Positions 11,001 to 23,000 of a DNA stretch of 64,000 nucleotides are shown in pieces. The DNA lies in contig NC_058338.1 of NCBI RefSeq assembly GCF_905475395.1, positions 5,904,935 through 5,968,934 of the forward strand, read 5' to 3'. The DNA is from Chrysoperla carnea (taxonomy: Eukaryota; Arthropoda; Insecta; Neuroptera; Chrysopidae). The first letter of the stretch is position 1. Every line of letters starts with the position of its first letter. The translations under genes and the position numbers were made by a program. The notes under the pieces were generated by a model, which worked only from the letters and a program-made list of their open reading frames with translations, made no database searches and was not told the origin of the DNA.

Positions 11001-13885
11001 TGATGCGAAAAATCATTCGTTAAATAAAGATGAAATGTTAAATATGATTCGACATGGTGCAAATCATGTATTCGCTTCAAAGGACTCAGAAATCACTGAT
11101 GAAGATATTGATACGATTCTACAAAAAGGTGAAGCTAAAACTGAAGAAATGGCTAAGAAATTAGAAACACTTGGTGAATCATCCTTACGTAATTTTACTG
11201 TTGATGCTCCAACCGAATCATCAACTATATATCAATTCGAAGGTGAAGATTATCGTGAAAAACAGAAGTTAATTGGTCTTGGTAACTGGATCGAACCACC
11301 CAAGCGAGAACGTAAAGCAAATTATGCGGTTGATGCATATTTCCGTGAAGCGTTACGAGTATCTGAACCAAAAGCACCAAAAGCTCCACGTCCACCTAAA
11401 CAACCGATTGTACAAGATTTTCAATTTTTCCCACCACGATTATTTGAGCTACTCGATCAAGAAATCTATTATTTCCGAAAAACATTAGGTTATAAGGTAC
11501 CAAAAAATCCAGAATTAGGTTCCGATGCAACAAAAGTTCAACGTGAAGAACAACGTAAAATTGATGATGCTGAACCATTAAGTGATGCTCAATTAGAGGA
11601 GAAAGAAAGTCTTTTAACACAAGGTTTTACAAATTGGACAAAACGTGATTTTAATCAGTTTATTAAAGCAAATGAAAAATATGGACGTGATGATATTGAA
11701 AATATTGCTAAAGATGTTGAAGGTAAAACCGCTGAGGAAGTTATGCAATATAGTGCTGTATTCTGGGAACGATGTCATGAATTACAAGATATTGATAGGA
11801 TTATGGCACAAATTGAACGTGGTGAAGCTAAAATTCAAAGAAGAGTAAGTAATAATAATCATAATGCATAAGGGGATATCGCAAATGGGTCCTCAGCACC
11901 TACACCAAAGGGTACTGTGTGCCTTCCTTGAGAAAATCTTTCACCCGACTCAAAGGTGAGACGTCTCCGGGTAAGAGATGCCATTTTAAGCATCGCAGAA
12001 AGCTCGCAGTTCTCTCCCGGGATTACTCCCAAGATTGATGCATCCAAGGTGAGCTCAAACATTCTAAACCTGCTCCTCTGTAGGGGCAAATAACTTGAAT
12101 GGAGAATTCATTGTCCTCCATACAGGCCCTAAAAATCAATCTACCTGGCTGGAAAATTTTGAAATTACAAAAATAGCCTCACAAATCCGACACTATTTAA
12201 AGTTAAGGAATGCCAGTTTACTGAAATTTTATGATAAACAAAATATAGCAATAAATCATTTTAGAGGCAATTTTCTGTCACAGGCGTGGCGAGGGGTGTG
12301 GAAAAAGCGGGAGGGCGTGTTGTAACTATTTTAGTACAGCTACGGTCTAAGATCGATAATCAGATGAGACATATTTTTTTTATAAAATTTTATTGATTTG
12401 ATTCACACCTATCATAGTTTTTCTATCTATCCATGGAGAGTGTTCTTAGCTATGTTTCAAGTGCGAGTTTAGGGTTCCGTACTCGGAACAACTAAAAAAT
12501 AGGCGATGATCCTCAAAATCGGGTCAGTTCGGAGAAGGCTCTAAGGCAAAAGATAATTTAGTGAAGATTATTCTTAGATACGTTTCAAGTGCGAGTTTAG
12601 AGTTCCGTATCCGAAAAATTTCTCGGGGTTTTTAAAATTTTGTAAATTATACTTGTTAATTAAATTAATTTTAATCAATTTTTTCCATGAACGATTTTTT
12701 TCAGACAAACCTATTCGCTCCGAGCGTGAATTTCGTTTCCATGACAACGATACACTACTTTAATTATAGAATTAATGGATGCATATATAATTGTGTGGAT
12801 TGCATTGAAAACTTACATTTAAAATTTAATATTCTTGTTTCACAAATTTAAATAAATAATTACGATAATTAACATTTGAAAAATAATATTTGTACAATTT
12901 GATTTCTTATTTTCACAATTTTTAATGCATTAAGTTTAATTAATTAGTGTTTTTCAATCATTTTAATTTGACAGTTTCTATATCATTAACATGTAAATAA
13001 TTGCAAATTAGTCATAACAGCCCACTTTATCTCCAAAATTTTTCACTTAAAGCGCTGGCATCGATTTTATTATCCCCACCATGACTACGCACACAACGAA
13101 TACCATTATTTTCGTAAATAAATTATCTTTTGATGAACCCTTTTCGATAAAAAAAACTATGATATCAGTGTTTAAAAATCAATAAAATTTCTTTAAAAAT
13201 ATGGCTCATCGGGTTATAAGATGGGTGAAGATCGACCTTAAACCGCCCCTTAAACCATTATCCATTCGTGTAGTCTTCGAGATATTTCAATAATATATTC
13301 GATTAAAATTTTTTATTTTTGTTTATTTAGGCAAGTATTAAACGAGCTCTTGACGCAAAAATGAGTAGATATCGAGCTCCATTCCATCAACTTAGAATAT
13401 CATACGGTACAAATAAAGGAAAAAATTATATTGAAGAAGAAGATCGTTTCTTAGTTTGTATGTTACACAAACTTGGTTTTGACAGAGAAAATGTTTATGA
13501 AGAGCTACGAGCAGCTGTTCGGTAAGTTTTATATCAAAATATTGGATTTTCCAAAATGTATCCCTAACAAAATCATTCGAAAAGATCATGAGAAAATAAT
13601 TGTATATTTTTTTTATGTAGTTCCGCACCACAATTCCGTTTTGATTGGTTCTTAAAATCACGTACCGCAATGGAATTACAACGTCGTTGTAATACGTTAA
13701 TCACATTAATTGAACGTGAAAATCAAGAATTAGAGGAAAAAGAACGTGCTGAACGTAAGAAAAAGGCACCGAAATCATCAACGCCAGGTAATGCATCTGG
13801 TAATATACCAGGTAGTATAAAACAAGCACCTAAACGTAAAAATGATAATGGTGGAGGACCTGACAAGAAAAAGAAGAAAAAATAA
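7989..13885 (+). CDS. Iswi: Iswi: imitation-switch chromatin-remodelling ATPase, complete gene of five exons
   Basis: Exons 7989-8039, 8183-8427, 9507-11844, 13331-13521 and 13621-13885 join with consistent phases into 1030 codons (1029 aa). This is the SNF2-family motor of the NURF, ACF and CHRAC nucleosome-sliding complexes in the nucleus. Visible parts are the AutoN autoinhibitory motif (residues 42-60, from RSKRFEY); an AT-hook-like GRPKK near 77-81; Walker A GLGKT ending near 171; DEAH at 267-270; helicase motifs [11 protein letters not shown] and [11 protein letters not shown]; then HAND, SANT (about 800-860, [11 protein letters not shown]) and SLIDE (about 890-960, [16 protein letters not shown]). 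The tail is Lys-rich. Length and wording match Drosophila Iswi closely (1027 aa) and nothing key is missing. The start is the first ATG of exon 1, in context AAACATG. Intron 2 holds a retrotransposon relic; intron 3 holds a GC-richer island. Confidence 0.97.
8183..8427 (+). CDS. Iswi: Iswi exon 2 (AutoN and AT-hook region)
   Basis: The acceptor is TTTTCTAG at 8175-8182 and the donor is GTATGT at 8428. It encodes the AutoN segment and GRPKK, and ends in phase 2, completing an Asp codon with exon 3 ([12 protein letters not shown]). Confidence 0.92.
8648..9112 (-). mobile_element. Non-LTR retrotransposon relic (RNase H/zinc-knuckle tail) in Iswi intron 2
   Basis: Base composition jumps to GC-rich against the neighbouring intron. 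Read on the minus strand it gives a degenerate tail with ITGH, KRLGL, CRSC, a DEEE stretch and HLLCHCPAL. That is the C-terminal signature of R1/I/Jockey-like elements, downstream of reverse transcriptase. The right strand edge carries GGTTAGGTTAG. Frames are broken and no RT core is present, so it is a dead fragment. Confidence 0.7.
9507..11844 (+). CDS. Iswi: Iswi exon 3 (ATPase motor, NegC, HAND, SANT)
   Basis: The acceptor is AATTTCAG (9499-9506) and the donor is GTAAGT (11845). One 2338-base exon carries both RecA lobes and the SANT domain without interruption, ending at IQRR before the SLIDE-side exon. Reading on past the donor would add only nine residues before a stop. Confidence 0.96.
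11868..12090. mobile_element. GC-richer island in Iswi intron 3, probable transposon fragment
   Basis: About 220 bases of roughly balanced composition (GTCTCCGGGTAAGAG, CTCTCCCGGGATTAC) stand out in an intron that is otherwise strongly AT-rich. No protein motif is recognised on either strand, so the class is unknown. Confidence 0.4.
12449..12613. repeat. Pair of ~40-bp direct repeats in Iswi intron 3
   Basis: TTCAAGTGCGAGTTTAGGGT, followed by TCCGTA, recurs about 120 bp later as TTCAAGTGCGAGTTTAGAGT, followed by TCCGTA. Each is preceded by TTCTTAG(C/A)TA. The GGTTCCGTA motif is common in insect repeats; this is probably a degraded element. Confidence 0.6.
13331..13521 (+). CDS. Iswi: Iswi exon 4 (SANT-SLIDE linker and start of SLIDE)
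   Basis: The acceptor is GTTTATTTAG and the donor is GTAAGT at 13522. It encodes [20 protein letters not shown] and the first half of SLIDE. It ends in phase 2, completing an Arg codon with exon 5. Confidence 0.95.
13621..13885 (+). CDS. Iswi: Iswi exon 5 (end of SLIDE, basic tail, stop)
   Basis: The acceptor is TTTATGTAG. It encodes [20 protein letters not shown], the Glu/Arg-rich helix [20 protein letters not shown], a Ser/Gly/Pro linker and a final Lys run before TAA. Confidence 0.95.
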
Positions 13886-13983
13886 ACTTGACTAGCTTTT
13901 AATTTGTACTTTATATAATATATCTATTAAGTTATTCGAATATTTAATCTCAATGTATTATTATGATATTGATAATTAGTATT

Positions 13984-13989
13984 AATAAA
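13984..13989 (+). terminator. Iswi polyadenylation signal candidate AATAAA
   Basis: This is a canonical AATAAA about 100 bp after the Iswi stop. It is plausible in position, but AT richness makes chance matches frequent. Confidence 0.5.
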
Positions 13990-14356
13990 AATATCTGTAA
14001 TACTATCAGAAGCGTATTTTATTTATTATTGACCTTCTTTGATTGCCTCACTGAAACTAAAAGTTTGTTTTAGGATACTTTTTAGGGTACCGTCATCAAA
14101 GATGAAAGGAGGAACTGTTATAATTTCGAAATGTCCGTCTGTGAAAATAAAAAAATATTAATTATAAATATAATTAATTATTTATTATAAAATATTAAAT
14201 TTTAAAAATCTTAAAACCATTTTAACTTTGTCATTTATTATTCAAGTTTGGTAAGTAGGCATAGAGATTTGCAAGTTTGGTAAGTACATGCCAAAGGTGG
14301 ACAAAAAGGTGAGTAAAAGGTATGTATATTACATTATTGATATTATATATAACACG

Positions 14357-14428
14357 TCAAGGTGGAGTAGCGGCTAGCCTAGTCGCCTCCAGCTACAGAG
14401 GACCTCGGTTCGTATCTAGCATTGCTAC
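14357..14428 (+). repeat. tRNA-derived SINE-like head (plus strand)
   Basis: A box A-like stretch (GGTGGAGTAGCGGCTAGC) and box B GGTTCGTATCT are spaced as in a tRNA. CCTC and GAGG can pair as an anticodon-type stem. No proper 7-bp acceptor stem closes it, so it reads as a SINE head or tRNA pseudogene rather than a working tRNA. Confidence 0.55.
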
Positions 14429-14616
14429 GATTAATTTTTAATTAACTAAATTATTATGACGAGATTTTTTTAGATAATTGTTATGAGAACCAAAAGTGAC
14501 AAATATGTAAGAGAGCAAAGTATATTTTATATTATTTTAATTCCCACCCTCTGACAGATGATTGATTTATGACGTAGGAAAGTGGGACTAACATAATTAA
14601 TTTTTTTTGTCAAATA

Positions 14617-14838
14617 ATATGTTCTCCTATTACAAAATCTTATAAAATTTCATTTAACAAGATTTATTTAGCATGTACAATCAAAAACAAGCAAAATAAG
14701 TATTTTTTAAATATTTTGTAATAGGAGAATATGAGTGAGATCAACTATATGACATGTTCTCCTATTATAAAGTTTCAAAATTTAGCATAACCAAGCCATT
14801 TTGTACATATTTTTAATATTTTCTAACAGGAGAATATG
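14617..14838. repeat. Two adjacent hairpins sharing the TTCTCCTATTA motif
   Basis: ATGTTCTCCTATTACAAAAT (14619) is mirrored by ATTTTGTAATAGGAGAATAT (14712). A second related pair follows at 14754 (ATGTTCTCCTATTATAAAGT) and 14821 (TTCTAACAGGAGAATATG). The unit is thus a tandem duplication of an inverted repeat. Confidence 0.75.
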
Positions 14839-15018
14839 ATTTTAAAGAGGTATATTTAAGGTTATTTAAATTCCCACCCCCTGGGTAGAAAAGTGATTTA
14901 TGACATATGTATAACTGACGCAAGAGGGCGGGGTATATAAATAATTTAAACTATAAAAAGAGTGGAAAATTTTTAAAATCAGGAAAAGGCATTTAATTTA
15001 AAAGTAAAAAAATGTTAA

Positions 15019-15088
15019 CGTCACCGGGATGCGAACCAACGTACTTTGGTATCGTAGGCAAGTATTATACCCACACAACCACCCGGAT
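15019..15088 (-). repeat. tRNA-derived SINE-like head (minus strand)
   Basis: On the minus strand the order is GGGTGGTTGTGTGGG (box A-like), TTGCCTAC, then GGTTCGCATCC (box B). It aligns with the head at 14357-14428 (shared GGTGG, GCCT, TAC and GGTTCG), in opposite orientation. No perfect cloverleaf acceptor stem is seen. Confidence 0.55.
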
Positions 15089-16891
15089 TATTTACTTACC
15101 TTTGCTAAATAATTAATCAATTGATAATTTTGGCCTGAAAGAAAAAAATAGGATAGAAAATTTAAAAAATAAAACCAAATTTAAAATATGTAACGATTTT
15201 AATTTATTTATTTCTTATTAAACTTTTTATTCAAAAAAAATAAACTTCGATCTCTTTTATATAATAATAATAAAAATTGTACCAAGATTAACGTCTGATT
15301 CGAACTTCTTGTGTTAGTTTACGAAATATTGGTGAAAAACTTTATACTTTTTGTCATTTTTAATTGTTTTTAACTTTTGCAATTTTTAAATAGCTAAAAA
15401 AACGCTTTCGGTACATTTTTTTAGCAATCATTCCGAATCCTATTTTTAGTTATCGCACATATTTTTAAGAGCATTATCTTTATTTTTCACCATTTTCAAC
15501 TTGTCGTCTAGACTATGAAGTCTAGACCGCAAGTAATCTCTTGAAGTTTAAAATTGATGTAAGCTCTTTTTTGATAATAAGCTTTTACCAAATCATGATA
15601 GATAAGCTATCACCAAAAAAAACTTTTCAAATAAACCGGCAAATGGGAAAAGTTTATCATCACCCAAATATAAATATATATATACATATATACATATATA
15701 TTACATACCATACCATATTATAACGGGTGAAAATATATTAAAGCCGACGCCGACGCTTTATCCGCAATCAATACAGTTGATTTGCAATGACGTAATTGAA
15801 AATTCGATACCCGATTGGTTTAAATGACACACATCTTGTTATTTATAAAGACTATATACACTTCTATATATTAAAAATATATATTAAAAAATAAAAATGA
15901 TAGTGAACAAAAAATTTAATTAAATGTCAGTAATTCAAATAAAAAATATAAAAAATTTTATCCAAAAAAATCGAATTGTGTTGTGTGACATGTGAATATC
16001 ATTAAAAAATCGTTATAATCGTTCTATAACGAAAAAAAAAATTTGATAAAATGACAATGTACTACTACAATAATCGTGTGATCTTAATAAATAGATAAAA
16101 ATTTAGTGGGAACCCCCTTTTTAATAAAATAAATGTGTTTTTCATAATAATAAAATTTGGTGTTTTTTAAAAAAGTAAAAATGTTTCGATTGATCTTGAA
16201 ATAAAAAAAAAAGCTTAAAAGGGGAATAATAAGTTGCGGAGAGCTTACTATTATCTATAACTATTATCATTGATAATGCAGTCAATCATAAATAGAAGCA
16301 GCTGTCTATGCTAAGGGCAAAATGGTCGATGGATATTCTTTTAATACAAACATTTTAAATTTTCTTTACACAATTCAACAACTTAAACCATAAAGTGAAT
16401 TTTGTTGTGTGTCTTATGATTTTTAATAATTTAAAAGACATGTAATTTTTTTTACTTTTTTTGCTTTTTTTCATTTGAAAATGTGAAATAAGTAGTGTGA
16501 AAGAACATTTTATAATCAATTCGCCTCCCTATAAAAATAAATCATGATTATCAAATCCCTATAATAGAGTTTTAAAAATAAATAAATATAAAAAAAGGGA
16601 CAGTTATGATTGTGTTACGACTTTTACTAATGTGTCGTTTTAATAAATATATTAACAATTATAATATAGTAATTGTTAATTTTATGCAAATGTTGTTATT
16701 AATTATTGCTTGTTGTAAATTGTGATTAATTTTATTAATTTATTAATTTCATTTTGTTTTCTTTTGGTTTTGCATTCTATTCTTTTATTACTATTATTTT
16801 TATTTTTTTTGAAAATATTTAGATAGTATAATAAAATAATAATTTTTAAATATCAAAAATATAATAAATATCATTTATTGTGGTGGGGAGC
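15089..16891. other. Region upstream of the Rim start codon
   Basis: This stretch is AT-rich, with a perfect-stem hairpin at 15500-15533 (CGTCTAGACT / AGTCTAGACC) and a TATACA-type microsatellite at about 15672-15705. No gene is supported. The 5' UTR and perhaps the promoter of Rim may lie here, but Rim genes often have distant upstream exons that would not be recognisable. Confidence 0.5.
15500..15533. repeat. Perfect-stem hairpin upstream of Rim
   Basis: CTTGTCGTCTAGACT pairs with AGTCTAGACCGCAAG around a 4-base loop, with one mismatch. A structural or regulatory role is only a possibility. Confidence 0.5.
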
Positions 16892-17001
16892 ATGGCAGAT
16901 TTGCCAGATCTGTCGCACCTCACACCTGAGGAACGTGCCATTATTGAAGGTGTTATGATGCGACAAAAACAAGAAGAAGAACGTGAAAAAGAAATTATGA
17001 G
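16892..17001 (+). CDS. Rim: Rim exon 1 (start, Rab3-binding helix)
   Basis: The ATG at 16892 starts MADLPDLSHLTPEERAII, the conserved RIM N-terminus, followed by a charged helix. A GTG and further open codons precede the ATG but are not homologous. The donor GTTAAT is weak. Ends in phase 2. Confidence 0.88.
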
Positions 17002-20000
17002 GTTAATAACAAATCATTTTTATTTATTGGAATTTATGTATGTGTTTGTGTTAAGCTTAAGATAATTCAGAAATTTAACTTTAAGGATATGTTTATGGGC
17101 TTGAGACAACATTGTCTCACGCGTAGACATACGGTTGAGAATATAGTCGCATCAATGAATGTTTTTACTCGGGAGTCCTCAATAACAGTTCTGATTTGGA
17201 TTATTTTTATTTCATAATGATTCTTTTTGTATATTATTTGAATTCAGAAACATTTCAGAGGGGGGAAATAGTCTAGAGGGGGAATAGGAAAAGTCGTGAC
17301 TGGTATATCGCCGCCTAGCCTAAATCTCTATTGATAGAAGTTTGAAATTTCGAGAGGATATTGATTTTAATCTGTGTCCTACTCAAAAATGAAGATTTGT
17401 ATATATTTCCATACAAACTTTCATCCCGTATTTCGTCCTTTTAGAATTGAATTTCGAAAAATCCTTTCTTAAATGACACCTACGGTATAAAATCAACATA
17501 CTATCGAAATATCAAACTTCTATCATAAGGGATTTAGACTGGGCGTCGATATATCAATCGCGACATTGCCTATACCCCATCTAGATTATTTCCTCCCTGT
17601 GAAATGTTTCTGATTTTAAATTTGGGAAAAAAAATCAAAATCGAGGACTCTCTTATTGAGGACTCCCTAAGAATAGCTATTTTATGTATTCCTTTATACG
17701 ACTTATAAGAGAAAATAGGAAGGAAGAATTCTTTTTCAAAACTATATGGGTTATGTATGCGCTTTTATGTATGATTGAATTTGCATGGCTTAAATCGGTA
17801 ACGGAAAAAATTTAGGGACATATACTGATAAATTTCGAAGGGAGGCTTTCAAGTGTCAATTTTTGCATTTAATTGACCTGTACGGTTTGGGTTTATATGA
17901 CCGGATGCAGCCCTCAAAAAAGGTGATGGACACGGCACAGCACCCGAAAATCGGACAAATGCGAATCGGAGTATAAACTCACTCATGATCGATATAGTGC
18001 ATTCCTACAAAGGAGATGTTTACAAAATATATGACGCCCAGACCAATTTTGTACCTACAGTGTATTTGTAATTAATAAACCTGTAAAATGTTGCCCATCA
18101 CCTAAACAGACGCATGTTCATTGTGCCCATATGAGTGGATCCGCCACTGGCCAAAAGCACAGTTTAAAGAGGAATAATTCGAAAAAAAATTATTAAAGTT
18201 CGAAGAACAACTTCTTGAGAGTTTTATATTCAATGAAAACATACTTCAGGTATACCTCAGAATTAGACCTAAAGTTCAAATGAATAGAAGAAGAATTGCC
18301 TTCCAAGCCCTTGGAAGGTTAAGATAAGATACATATAATTTAAAGTTAAAAAGTAATAAGTCTCAAAAAAAAATATAAATATACTTGCATTTAATCTAGT
18401 CAGAAGGCAATGGCGCTCGAAACTGCGGTGTTTAGTTTCTAGAAATCGAGTTCTATATATTGAGGAGTTGCTGAAAATTTGCTTACAGGAAAACGACCTT
18501 TATCAATAAAATAAGATAGTAATTATATGGCTTAATGTGGCGCTTATATGTATTTCTTATTTAGAAAATTTATCAACAATTTAAAAACATGGGCTTGTTC
18601 GTATTGATGGATTTCGATAAAACACGATTCATATGAAGTAAAAGCCACTCTTATTTCGTTTTCCACTTATTGTGCTGTGTTCCACTGTGAAGTTTTTTGT
18701 ATTTTGTTTAGAAAGAATTCGAGCTAGTGATCGATTAAGAAAAATTCAGCATGGTTGAAATTGAGTGTAGGTCATTGGCTCTTATGTATGAGTGTATACC
18801 GATACACTATAACTATATATAACACAGATGGGTACATCTAGTAATAATCTAGTATGTAGCTAAAGCTTATCTCTATACTATATAGGTGAGCTGGTGAAAC
18901 AATGAATTTTCTTTCTTCTGTGTTTGGATCTTGAAGTTTATATTAGGTACTAATAAATTCACACGTTTAATGGTACCTATTCTTGTGTTCAATTATTAGT
19001 CTATGCAATGTATATTGCATTATTGATATAACTTGTATACAGAGTGGGTCATTTTAATTTATACAAGTAAATATCTCGTTTTGTAGTCAATCAATCAAAA
19101 AATAACTTAAACAAAAGTTGCAGAGTTTGATGGGGGACATCATGTTCTGAAATCAGATTGAACCTAGTTCTTCGGGTTTCTTTAATAGCCAATGTAGATG
19201 CTAAACTGTAAGAGATAGAATAAGACTTTAAATTAGAAAGTTGATCCTCATAAAAAACCAACAGTTTTTATTTAAAACTGAAAAAAAATGTCGTTATTGT
19301 GCCCAAAAAATAAGGTAACATTGTATTTATTTTGAAAATTTTTTATTTATTCTTCCAAATCAATTTCATCCCCTTCAAAGTAATCCCCTCCCAATGCAAT
19401 GCACTTATGTCAACGGATTTACCAATCTTCGAAAAACTGGTTGTAGTCACTTTCCGGGATTGCCTCCAGTTCCGTCTTCGCTGCGGCTTGAATCTCTTCT
19501 ATCATATCAAAACGGTGTCCCCTGAGCGGTCTTTTCAGCTTGCTGAACAGCCAGAAGTAGCACCGCGCCAGATTAGTTGAATATGGTGATTGCGGAACGG
19601 GATGGGTTGAGTTTTTGACGAAATGATCACGAATTATGAGTGCAGTATGGGCTGGTGCATTATCGTGGTGTAAAAACCATGAATTGTCTTTCCACAATTC
19701 CGGCCTTTGTAGGCGGATAGCGTTACGCAAATGACGCATAACGTTCAAATAATATTCTTTGACTGTTTGGCCGGGCGGCAGTAATTCATAATGCACAACA
19801 AACGCGCTCAGTTTAAATTCAAATGTCATCTTATTTTTTGGACACAGTATTATTTAATCAGAAATCAGGTCTAGTTTTTTTTCTCAGTTTGAAGAACCAT
19901 CCAAATATGAACTCTGAAGGCGGCATTTGAGGCCTAGAGAGACCGCTGCCCTTCTCTGCCCGTTTAACCATGTATTTAAACGTATTTTGAATACTTAAAG

Positions 20001-23000
20001 TCAAACAAACATTTCACATATTTTTAATGGAAAAGTTCAATTATATTAAATAAGATAAATGGGACTAAAAAGTTTTTAGTCTAGACATTATTTACAAAGT
20101 GTTATAAAAGTTAGTGTACCATATTTTAAGTAAGTCTAGATCGAAATGTTGAAAATTGTTTAAAAACATTTAATTGCGCAATCTTTTGAAATTTATAATG
20201 TCGCTTGTCTACAAAGTTTTATAAGTTTATATAAAAATATAAAAATAATAATTTTTCGTGCGATTACTTTCTTTAAAAACGATTTCTATTAAAATCCAAG
20301 CACAATAAGCATTGTTGTGAAATAACTTTTACAGCAATTAATTTTTCTATAAGTATTTGGCATCTTGATTTACACAATAAAATACATTTTGCATCTTCTA
20401 TAAAGGTGATTCCATTACAAAATGTACCATTTGGGAAAAATGGTTCTGTTTTTGATGGTAGAACTGTAGTACTTTCAGCTTTCAGTATCTCAAGTACCTA
20501 AATAATATAAAAATTTAATTGAGTTTTTATTAAAACACCTTGGATAATCAGTTCTGCTATTATTTTGATATAATTTTATGATCTAAAAATATAATACACT
20601 TCTTCTGAAACATTCTGTACTAGAAAGAAAAAAAAATTGATAGAAAAATATTTCAAAAGCCAGACAGTTAGGCGTTGATAATTTTGGCAAATAACACAAT
20701 ATATGCGTATAATATGTCCTCATATTAAGTATTTACTTCATTGCCAAAAAATATCAAATGCGGAAAATTATGTCGTTATGCAGAATTTTTTACGCTAGTT
20801 GGTATTAAAATTTTCAAAATGTCTTAAAAAAGGAAAAAATCAATTATCTTCAAAAAATTTCATGTTTGCGTACGAAGTATACTCCCAGAATCAGCCAGTA
20901 TTAAGCCTTGACGTAAATACTGGTCGGTAGCCAAATACTGGAGCCACTGGAAACTTATAAAAGAGTCGACCTAGAAAATAAGGTACGAGAAATTATAACT
21001 CGTGCAAATGACTTGAAACTTTTTTTCATTTTCAAGGTTTTTTATAGCACTTTTATTGGACGTTAAATACTCCGAATTTCAATTCCCAATAACTCGAAAA
21101 GTGAGGGCTTTTCGAAATATACTTAAATGACACTTTTTGCTTATACATATATTTTCCATTCCCTAGAAGGAACAGTTTCCACCCCCTGGTCAGATTCAAC
21201 ACTAGGCACCATATAACTTTTGTTTCTCGGGGTCTTACCCACTTACCGTCAAATTCATGTCAATTGAAGCTATAGAAAAAAATTTAGATGTTTTATTCTC
21301 GTTTCCTGGAGTATAGGTTGTGTGTATCACAAATATTTTATACTAAACTTAGATCGCTTACTATCTCTTTATCTAAATTATTATATTTATAGAGCATTCA
21401 TTGAAATAAATATTGTATGAATTTCAAATATTTAAGAGCTTTATATTCTATTTATTGTTAGTTTTTAAATAAAGAAAGGGGTGGGATGGGGGCTAACAGT
21501 CTTGTCATTTTGCCAAGAATTTTGTTCTTGAACAAACTGATGGTAAAACAAATTTTTAAATCTTAGTTCATGGTTGGATATTGAAGCGAATTGATATAGT
21601 AATAAAAAAAGACTTAAAATTTCCATTTTTCCATAATTAAAAAGGCTCACAATACGGCTGAAAATCATAGTTAAAGTATTAAAGTAAGAATAAATGATTA
21701 TTTATCAAGCAATAATATTCTTGGAAAAGAATAATAATGTTTAAAAAAACTTTTGGGTGTAATCGAAGACGATCGATAAAGGAAATACCTTCTGTTTCCT
21801 GGATAAAATCTAGATTTATAGGCTTAAACAAATCTTGTGATGGTAATTGTTTAAAATGTCTTAAAGAAACATTTTATTATATATGTACAATTTAAAATTT
21901 GTTCGCAGGAGGAAACAAGACGAAGTACAAATTTTAGAGGAAACAATTCGTCAACGCTCTGAACAACAGAAGAAAGCTGGTATCGAACTTGATGCTACAT
22001 GTCATATCTGTTTAAAGACAAAGTTTGCTGATGGTGTTGGTCACATTTGTAATTATTGTAATATTCGATGTTGCGCACGGTGTGGTGGAAAAGTTACTTT
22101 ACGTTCTAACAAGGTATCATTTAATTTATTTTTATTCTGATCTCGATCAATGGAAGCTTAGTCCTGTGATGTTTGGACCTTGGGCGACAACATTTATGGA
22201 GCGCCAAAATTTAAAAGTTTTGGGTTATTTCTTGATATTGTATTCACATAAAAAATCGTTATTGAAACCCGTCGATGTATATCTCTAGCTAATTTTCCAA
22301 GCATTTTGCGGCTTCATCTTACACGTATTGTTGTATCAGTATCCCATTTTTCACAAAGAGACACTTCGCTTTTTCTATTGCCTATTCACAGAGCTTGTGT
22401 CAAATTTCGGATAATTCATTCGCTAATGATCGAAGATCATATCTGACATATTATTTTATCAGACAAATTAAGAAAGGAGATAATTTATGTCCCACAAAGC
22501 GTTGATGCCATAAGGAAGTGCTGACAGGCACAGATCGAGTCAGCCCCGTCAGTAAAAACCATGAAGAGGTGAAGAGCGTTCATGCCTGGACGCAACCAAC
22601 CTCTAACGGCCGACAAGAGGCGTTGAAACTCGTATACTCTTTTTTTAAATTGCCAGTAATGGAAGCCTTCTCCTTTATCTTATACTGTTTGGGGGAAACT
22701 ACACGATTTCTGTAATCTCCCGATCAAATGTGAAGAGTTGTTGCAAGCATCTAAACAGCATAATCACTCTTTAAATTTGTTTTTAGGTAATATGGGTATG
22801 TATACTATGTAGGAAAAAACAAGAATTATTAAGTAAAACCGGCCAATGGATGAACAAAGGTAGTGATCCAATAATGCGACGTATTGAAGCTGACATGAAA
22901 GGTGGCAACTATGGTGGTGGGGATAATAATAACATGACAATGACAATGATGGGTCATGATGATGTAATGGGAACCGTCCTAGCAAACAATCCATCAGATA

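Noticed and set aside
11845..11871. Short Iswi ending by read-through of intron 3
   Set aside because: It would drop SLIDE; a strong GTAAGT donor and in-phase downstream exons support splicing.
14357..14428. Functional tRNA gene
   Set aside because: Box A/B spacing is right but the acceptor stem does not pair and the anticodon loop is irregular; kept only as a SINE-like head.
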